Positions 1 to 4,546 of a stretch of DNA of 6,775 nucleotides are shown here, piece by piece; position 1 is the first letter of the stretch, and every line of letters starts with the position of its first letter. The translations under genes were made by a program, and so were the position numbers. This stretch comes from Planctomycetaceae bacterium (lineage in GTDB: Bacteria > Planctomycetota > Planctomycetia > Pirellulales > Thermoguttaceae). The notes under the pieces were generated by a model. That model made no database searches and was not told the origin of the DNA. It saw only the letters and a list, made by a program, of their open reading frames with translations. Location of the stretch: positions 1 through 6,775 of the forward strand of contig JAITDV010000148.1 of assembly GCA_031282385.1 (NCBI GenBank), written 5' to 3'.

Positions 1-32
1 TAAGAAGATGTCTCCGAGTGAGGCGAATAATT

Positions 33-49
33 CCCCTCCTTCGGAGGGG
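33..49. repeat. GC-rich perfect hairpin upstream of flgL
   Basis: Seven bases (33-39, CCCCTCC) pair perfectly with 43-49 (GGAGGGG) across a three-base TTC loop. No T-run follows on either strand, so a classical intrinsic terminator is not supported. The G-rich stretch just after it (52-59) gives the block the look of a dispersed intergenic repeat. It may mark the end of a gene lying left of the window or simply be a repeat copy. Confidence 0.5.
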
Positions 50-86
50 TCAGGGGTGGTCTCCTACTGGTTAGCGAAAAGGTCTA

Positions 87-116
87 ATTCGTGATCTTTC
101 GTGAAAATTCGTGGAC
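87..116. repeat. Decamer-periodic short tandem repeat
   Basis: The hexamer TTCGTG occurs three times at exactly 10-bp spacing (88-93, 98-103, 108-113), giving three imperfect decamers. The block lies in the flgL leader. An in-frame GTG at 101 falls inside it, which argues that this GTG is repeat DNA and not the true start of the flagellar gene. Confidence 0.55.
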
Positions 117-181
117 AAAATGAGTTTTTTGAGTTCCCTCAAGACACTAATTCCACTGAACAGTTACAAACATATTTTAAA

Positions 182-3100
182 ATGTCCATAATTCCACTTG
201 GTTTTAATCGTATGAGTGTTCCGTTTCAGTTATTGCGGGCGGGCGGTACGTTGGCTAACAATGGTTCGCTTAAAGCAAAATACGAACAACAACTCACCTC
301 ACAAATACAATACCAATACGGCAGCGACTCACCCTACAATGCCTCAACGACATTGGCAATACAAGCTCAAATTGAACGCAAAACACAGAATACCGCCAAC
401 CTGAAAAATTCACAAAATTTCCTTACTGCCAGTGATGTAGTGTTGTCGAAAGTTGCGTCGTTGACTAATGACGCGCAAGCAATGGCGTTGAATGCGATAA
501 ATACTTTGACTTCTGCTGAAGAGCGCGGTACTCTTGCGCAAAGTGTCAAACAAATCGTACAACAATTCTTTAGTATTGGAAATTCTTCTTATGAGGGGCG
601 TTATTTATTTGCAGGTTCAACTACGGATATTATTCCTTTTGAGTGGGGAGCTGATTCAACATATACGATAAATTATACAGGCAACGAATCAGATGTTCTT
701 TCGTGGAGCGATACTGATATTCTTACCAAGTCAAACACAAACGGAGTTGAAATTTTCGGCGCAATTTCCGAACCTGTTCGCGGTAAAATTGATCTCAATC
801 CGGCCGTTACCGCTTCAACTTTACTCGCAGATTTGAACGGCGGACGCGGTGTTGACAAAGGGTTTATACAAGTTACTTACACAATTGATGGAAAGTCTGC
901 TAATTACGAAATTGATTTGAGCAAGTGTGTTTCGCTTGCCGATGTGGAACGGCAACTTGAAAGTAAATGGAATCCTTATTTTTCTCTCAAAGTAGAATTT
1001 GACGGCAAAGGAATGATTATTTCTTTACCGCCGGATGCCGTGAATTGTAGTGTTAAAATATCAGAATCAGGTCGCGGGACAATTGCAAGACAACTTGGCA
1101 TACCGATAAATACACAATTTGACAGCGAGAATAAACTCGTCTGCAATGATCTTAATCCGGCTCTAATTTCAACGACAAATTTAAGTAATATTCTGGGCGC
1201 ACACGCAAACGCAACTTTGATTTTTGCCGGCACGAACAACGACGTCTTGATTGAGTCGAAACATAACGGTGAAACTTACACCGACGCCGACGGGAATATT
1301 TTTCCGCTAAACGGAGTCAATTTTGCAATTCAAGCGGATTCAAATATTACGCAAGGTAACGAGTCTGCTGCTTACGATCCGGCAACTCAAACCGTAACAA
1401 TAAAAATTCATCCAGACAACACAAACGCAAACAACATAATTGACGCAATAAACAAAGCCTCAGAAAACAACATAATTCCGCCGTTTAATGCAAAATTATC
1501 TCAAACGGACAGCACCGGAACTGCGCTTGCAGGAACAGGAATAGTTTCTTTTTTGCCCGGATTTACAATCAATTGCGGAACAACGTTCGGCGGTGTTGGT
1601 ACTGATTTAGATTTATCTGGTATTGAGTTGACGAATGGAAAGAGAACGTTCAATATTTCTTTTAATGATTGCAAGACTGTAGGAGACGTATTAGCTAAAC
1701 TCAATGATCCGCAATATGGAATTTGCGCAACAATAAACGAATCGAAGAATGGAATAGATATTCGTAGCCGGGTGAGTGGTGCGGATTTTTGTATTGGTGA
1801 AAACGGCGGAAGTACGGCTTCACAACTTGGAGTACGGACTGTTGATTTGGACTCGTTGTTATCGGAGTTTGATTATGGTCGCGGAGTGAGTGATTATGAT
1901 GGACCTGGTGCATCGGCAACAGCTTATTATTCAAGTGTTACGGCAAACAGTGGATTACTGTTTCGCGCAAAATCTGATGGTAAGCAATGGAATGATTACG
2001 TAATTAAATTTACGCAAACAACAGATGTAAACGGCAAGGTAATGGTTTCGATTGATGAGGAGTCGAAGACGTTGAATATTGCGATTAACTCCGGCGTTAC
2101 GACGGCAAAAGAAGTCGTGGAAGCTTTTAACTCGCAACCCGGCGCAAAACAATTTTTTGATTTACAGCTTGATGATACAAAGTCGTCAAATAATGGTGAA
2201 GGCGTAATTTATCTTGGCGAGACAAAAACAAGCGGAGGTACAAATGGCGGAATTGATTTTACGATTACGCGTAATGACGGAGTGGTTTTGGAGGTGGATA
2301 TTCATGGGGCGAAAACGGTTGATGATATTTTGAGGTTGGTGAATGAGCATTCGGACAATACGGATCATCTATTGAAGGCAAGGTTATCGAAATATGGCAA
2401 TGGAATTGAGCTTGTGGATTCGAGTTTTGGCGACAATGTTATGCGGGTTGATAGGACGTTGTTATCGACGAGTGCAATTGAGTTAGGGCTTATTGATTAC
2501 GGCAAGGAGTTTCGGACAAATACGGACAACTATGAAGTTGCGGGAGTTGTTATCAACGATGATTTATTGAATGGTTCATTACTTATTTCGGCAAAGTATG
2601 CGGGCAATTATGGAAATGGGGTATCTGTTGAGTTTATTGATTCGGGTGAGTTAGGATTTGTTTGGGATGCGGCGGCGAGGACGTTACGTTTTGGAATTGA
2701 GTCTGGAGTAACGACGGCAAATGATATTATCAAGATTTTTGAGGAGCAAGCATCTGAACAAGTCAGATCAATGTTTAATATTCAAAATGTGGTGAATGCA
2801 GATGGTTCGTCAAGTAACGGCGAAGGATTAATTGGAGCAAATTCAGCAATATTATCGGGCGGCAACGATGTTATTTTGAAAGGGAACGACCCAAATCCGA
2901 AAGAGGTTGAATCTTTGTTTGGGGCAATGATCAGGTTGCAAGCGGCGATGGAGGTCAACGATGCTCGTGAAATTGAACGGGCGGCGGGATTGTTGAGTTA
3001 TTCAATTGAAAAGTTTAACGGCGCAAGAACGACTGTAGGTGTAATGTTGACCAGCTTGGACAATGTGCAAGAACAACTTTCAAATGAAAATGTAAGATTC

Positions 3101-3238
3101 CAAAATACGTTGGAGACAACTTACTATATCGACTATGCCGACGCTTCTCTTGCCTATCTCGCGCAAGAACTCGCTTATCAAGCTTCGTTACAAATCACCG
3201 CATCAATGTTCCAAATGTCTTTATTAAATTATTTATAA
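182..3238 (+). CDS. flgL: FlgL-type flagellar hook-filament junction protein, giant form
   Basis: A 1018-residue protein whose two ends match the flagellin/FlgL family. FlgL (HAP3) sits between the hook and the flagellin filament outside the cell. Residues about 1-150 form the helical N-terminal D0/D1 part, ending in the family-typical (E)GRYLFAGS at 138-146. Residues about 905-1018 form the C-terminal helical part, with ENVRFQ near 969 and a closing SLLNYL. The usual family length is about 300 residues. The excess is a central insert of roughly 700 residues made of alternating, diverged modules (see findings). FlgL is preferred over flagellin because of the C-terminal SLLxYL ending and the YLFAGS motif. 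No signal peptide is visible, as expected for type III flagellar export. ATG 182 is chosen because homology begins there. GTG 101 lies in repeat DNA, and ATG 212 is a weaker alternative. No clear Shine-Dalgarno is seen. The stop codon lies inside an 11-bp repeat. Confidence 0.88.
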   Translation: MSIIPLGFNRMSVPFQLLRAGGTLANNGSLKAKYEQQLTSQIQYQYGSDSPYNASTTLAIQAQIERKTQNTANLKNSQNFLTASDVVLSKVASLTNDAQAMALNAINTLTSAEERGTLAQSVKQIVQQFFSIGNSSYEGRYLFAGSTTDIIPFEWGADSTYTINYTGNESDVLSWSDTDILTKSNTNGVEIFGAISEPVRGKIDLNPAVTASTLLADLNGGRGVDKGFIQVTYTIDGKSANYEIDLSKCVSLADVERQLESKWNPYFSLKVEFDGKGMIISLPPDAVNCSVKISESGRGTIARQLGIPINTQFDSENKLVCNDLNPALISTTNLSNILGAHANATLIFAGTNNDVLIESKHNGETYTDADGNIFPLNGVNFAIQADSNITQGNESAAYDPATQTVTIKIHPDNTNANNIIDAINKASENNIIPPFNAKLSQTDSTGTALAGTGIVSFLPGFTINCGTTFGGVGTDLDLSGIELTNGKRTFNISFNDCKTVGDVLAKLNDPQYGICATINESKNGIDIRSRVSGADFCIGENGGSTASQLGVRTVDLDSLLSEFDYGRGVSDYDGPGASATAYYSSVTANSGLLFRAKSDGKQWNDYVIKFTQTTDVNGKVMVSIDEESKTLNIAINSGVTTAKEVVEAFNSQPGAKQFFDLQLDDTKSSNNGEGVIYLGETKTSGGTNGGIDFTITRNDGVVLEVDIHGAKTVDDILRLVNEHSDNTDHLLKARLSKYGNGIELVDSSFGDNVMRVDRTLLSTSAIELGLIDYGKEFRTNTDNYEVAGVVINDDLLNGSLLISAKYAGNYGNGVSVEFIDSGELGFVWDAAARTLRFGIESGVTTANDIIKIFEEQASEQVRSMFNIQNVVNADGSSSNGEGLIGANSAILSGGNDVILKGNDPNPKEVESLFGAMIRLQAAMEVNDAREIERAAGLLSYSIEKFNGARTTVGVMLTSLDNVQEQLSNENVRFQNTLETTYYIDYADASLAYLAQELAYQASLQITASMFQMSLLNYL

Positions 3239-3246
3239 ACTGTTCA
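3236..3246. repeat. 11-bp direct repeat, left copy
   Basis: TAAACTGTTCA is identical to 3611-3621 and matches 3954-3964 at 10 of 11 bases. The flgL stop codon TAA is its first three bases. The two identical copies bracket the segment that holds the large inverted repeat. This would fit a target-site duplication, although the motif is also simply the first bases of the 102-bp repeats. Confidence 0.5.
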
Positions 3247-3308
3247 GCTGCGGGATTCAATTACTTAGGAAAATGGGTTAAGGAAAGGAACAAAGCAGAC
3301 AAAATCGC

Positions 3309-3521
3309 AACGCTCTAAAGTAAACAACCCTTATTTATCCAATTTCCATTAGTAGCAGACAACGTTCTCTCCAATGCGCCCTTATTCCCTTGTTCTTTAG
3401 ATGGTAAATTTAACACAATATCGAACAAAACATAATGGCATAAGGGTGCGTCGGTGGAGAAGGAATTTTGGGCTACTAAGTGTAATTTGACAGATAAGGG
3501 TTGGAATATTAGAGCCGTTCG
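3309..3521. repeat. Large imperfect inverted repeat (fold-back element)
   Basis: The reverse complement of 3325-3356 aligns without gaps to 3472-3503 at 26 of 32 positions. The pairing continues inward with one small gap: ATAAGGG next to the loop at 3438-3446 pairs with the complement at 3380-3386, followed by TGGAGA. It continues outward more weakly through TTAGAGC (3509-3515). The unpaired centre is roughly 3391-3434. The two arms look like diverged copies of one sequence in opposite orientation. It may be a decayed fold-back or MITE-like element, or a pair of gene remnants. Confidence 0.6.
3315..3380 (-). pseudogene. Diverged, stop-ended inverted copy of the 48-residue ORF
   Basis: Read on the minus strand from 3380 down, the codons give GALERTLSATNGNWINKGCL and then L and a stop at 3315-3317. 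The + strand frame at 3445 onward gives GASVEKEFWATKCNLTDKGW. GA, an E, ATN/ATK, a shared N and KG line up with one single-residue gap. The nucleotide match is better than the protein match, so selection for protein is not shown. It is best read as the second arm of the inverted repeat and possibly a decayed duplicate coding unit. Confidence 0.25.
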
Positions 3522-3600
3522 GAAAACAACGTTGTCCAGTGCGGATTATTGGGCTTGGGTAACAGAATTGTTACCGATAAAAAAACACACGACTGAATAG
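3454..3600 (+). CDS. Possible 48-residue ORF in the inverted repeat
   Basis: A short frame begins at GTG 3454 and ends with TAG at 3598-3600. AAGGG at 3442-3446 lies seven bases before the start and would be a reasonable Shine-Dalgarno site, unlike the leaders of the other genes here. The product is basic and has five tryptophans. It starts with MEKEFWATKC and contains KTTLSSADYWAWVTELLP. The frame stays open back to 3436. I recognise no family. The opposite arm of the inverted repeat, read on the minus strand, gives a related but stop-interrupted peptide (see next entry), so this may be a relic and not an expressed gene. A minus-strand open frame without ATG also crosses this region (3548 to 3315). 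Confidence 0.25.
   Translation: MEKEFWATKCNLTDKGWNIRAVRKTTLSSADYWAWVTELLPIKKHTTE
3558..3575. repeat. Perfect 7-bp hairpin
   Basis: GGTAACA (3558-3564) pairs with TGTTACC (3569-3575) around a GAAT loop. An A-run, not a T-run, follows on the + strand, so it is not a + strand terminator. It lies near the 3' end of the possible 48-codon ORF. Confidence 0.45.
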
Positions 3601-3610
3601 AGACAACTAT

Positions 3611-3712
3611 TAAACTGTTCACACTTTAATTTGCGTTTACCGCCGCCTGCTTGCCTATTGGAAAACAGGCTTTTACGCTCTTGAATCACGCAATTTATAG
3701 TACGAACAGTAT
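3611..3712. repeat. 102-bp direct repeat, copy A
   Basis: It aligns without gaps to 3954-4055 with 10 substitutions in 102 positions. Eight of the ten differences lie in the first half or flank a fully conserved core. 3640-3650 and 3660-3683 are identical in both copies. A five-base stem (GCCTG 3645-3649 with CAGGC 3666-3670) is preserved and followed by TTTT. The first bases (ACTGTTC 3614-3620) and the last (GAACAGT 3704-3710) are inverted complements, giving this copy short terminal inverted repeats. It also holds TTTACG (3672-3677), 18 bp, TATAGT (3696-3701). Confidence 0.85.
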
Positions 3713-3953
3713 CGAACATATTGACAGTTTACTATCTATTTATTACAGTTGTGCGGCGTTTTTTAAAATGTTCCGCAAACGATTGTGAACAGACGGAAAA
3801 GCTTTCGGAACTGACGTGTAAGATTTTTTCAGAGACGCGGAAAACTTTCGGACAGAAAAATGAAAGCCTATTGAGTATCTCTGACAATTTATTTTTCCCA
3901 GCAAAGAACACACAAAACACAGTGAAGAACAATATTTTTTTACATTAAATATT

Positions 3954-4055
3954 TAAACTGTCCACACATTAAATTTCCTTTACCGCCGCCTGCTTACCTA
4001 TCGGAAAACAGGCTTTTACGCTCTTGAGTCGCGCAATTTATAGTACGAGCAGTAT
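3954..4055. repeat. 102-bp direct repeat, copy B
   Basis: This is the second copy, 343 bp downstream of copy A in the same orientation, 92 of 102 positions identical. The five-base stem and the promoter-like hexamers are conserved. The short terminal inverted repeat seen in copy A is degraded here (ACTGTCC against GAGCAGT, two mismatches). It ends 37 bp before the VanZ-like start codon, so it could supply that gene's upstream signals. Confidence 0.85.
4015..4044 (+). promoter_or_regulatory. Sigma70-like promoter candidate within repeat copy B
   Basis: TTTACG (4015-4020, 4 of 6 to the -35 consensus) and TATAGT (4039-4044, 5 of 6 to the -10 consensus) are separated by 18 bp. Both hexamers and the spacing are unchanged in repeat copy A. 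A transcript from here would have a leader of roughly 40 bases before the VanZ-like ATG at 4093. In AT-rich DNA such matches arise by chance, so this is tentative. Confidence 0.25.
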
Positions 4056-4092
4056 ATTCCTATTACCCACTATTCCTTAAATTAAAATTAGA

Positions 4093-4491
4093 ATGAAAAT
4101 TAGTATAAAAGTCATCACTATATTTCATTATTTGACGCTTTGTTATGTGATATTTTTAACGTTATTACTTTTGTTACCGCATCCTGGTGTACTTTTATTT
4201 GGTTGGAGTCCTTCTGAAGATGTGCGTGATTATTCTCATTTGTTTTCTTTTATGGTTCTTGGTTTTTTATTTGAGTTGGATCGTCGTCGATTTAGTTTTG
4301 AGTTTTTGGGATTGGTGTTACTTTGTTATGCAATTTGTACTGAAATCGGGCAAATATTTTTTCCGCCACGAGTATTTGATTTGGAAGATATTATGCAAAA
4401 TTTTGCCGGTATAGTTATAGGATTAGAAATCGGCAACATAATCAAAAATATATCTCAATTTTTTATCCGTTTTTTTTGTAACAAAAAATAG
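4093..4491 (+). CDS. VanZ-like family membrane protein
   Basis: A 132-residue integral membrane protein with the VanZ-like signature. Predicted helices by eye are about 8-28, 48-62, 69-90 and 100-117. The conserved polar pattern is D46 and H49 (DYSHLFSFMVLG) in the second segment. After the third helix comes E84-x2-Q87, P92-R93, D96, D99, N103, G106 and G110. The family is named after the teicoplanin-resistance accessory protein VanZ, but most members are stand-alone membrane proteins of unknown role, and no van genes are present here, so resistance should not be inferred. The length suits a minimal single-domain member. ATG 4093 is the first start codon and the hydrophobic segment follows directly. 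No Shine-Dalgarno site is clear. The gene lies 37 bp after repeat copy B and 55 bp before the radical SAM gene, with no terminator hairpin between, so co-transcription is possible. Confidence 0.85.
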   Translation: MKISIKVITIFHYLTLCYVIFLTLLLLLPHPGVLLFGWSPSEDVRDYSHLFSFMVLGFLFELDRRRFSFEFLGLVLLCYAICTEIGQIFFPPRVFDLEDIMQNFAGIVIGLEIGNIIKNISQFFIRFFCNKK

Positions 4492-4546
4492 AATTATAAC
4501 TTTCAGGTATTATAAACTTTAATTAAAAACAGCCCCCAGAAATAAT

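Larger units (their letters stand above)
3239..4092. other. Repeat-filled spacer between flgL and the VanZ-like gene
   Basis: This 854-bp stretch holds no convincing long gene. From left to right it contains one large imperfect inverted repeat, a possible 48-codon ORF, a 102-bp repeat, a stretch with short internal repeats (about 3791-3856, two copies of a CGGAAAA-CTTTCGGA core), and a second 102-bp repeat just before the next gene. No tRNA-like fold and no transposase motif were recognised. Short open frames at 3721-3948 (+) and 3732-3932 (-) overlap each other and resemble no family. Confidence 0.7.

Noticed and set aside
101..181. N-terminal extension of flgL from GTG 101
   Set aside because: The 27 extra residues have no family resemblance and the codon start lies inside the decamer repeat; homology begins at ATG 182.
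3558..3580. Intrinsic terminator or sigma28-type promoter (ACCGATAA) near the 7-bp hairpin
   Set aside because: The hairpin is followed by A residues, not T residues, and no TAAA-like -35 element lies at the right distance from the CCGATAA match.
3721..3948. A 75-codon + strand frame between the two 102-bp repeats, and an overlapping minus-strand frame at 3732-3932
   Set aside because: The + frame needs a TTG (or internal GTG) start. Both are serine- or lysine-rich low-complexity translations of short repeats, they overlap each other, and neither has a ribosome site or a recognisable motif.
4187..4414. 75-codon + strand frame inside the VanZ-like gene
   Set aside because: It is a shifted-frame shadow: hydrophobic only because of T-rich DNA, while the overlapping frame carries the full VanZ-like signature.
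4093..4491. Glycopeptide resistance gene
   Set aside because: The VanZ-like family is broad, and no other van genes are present; the name alone does not support resistance.
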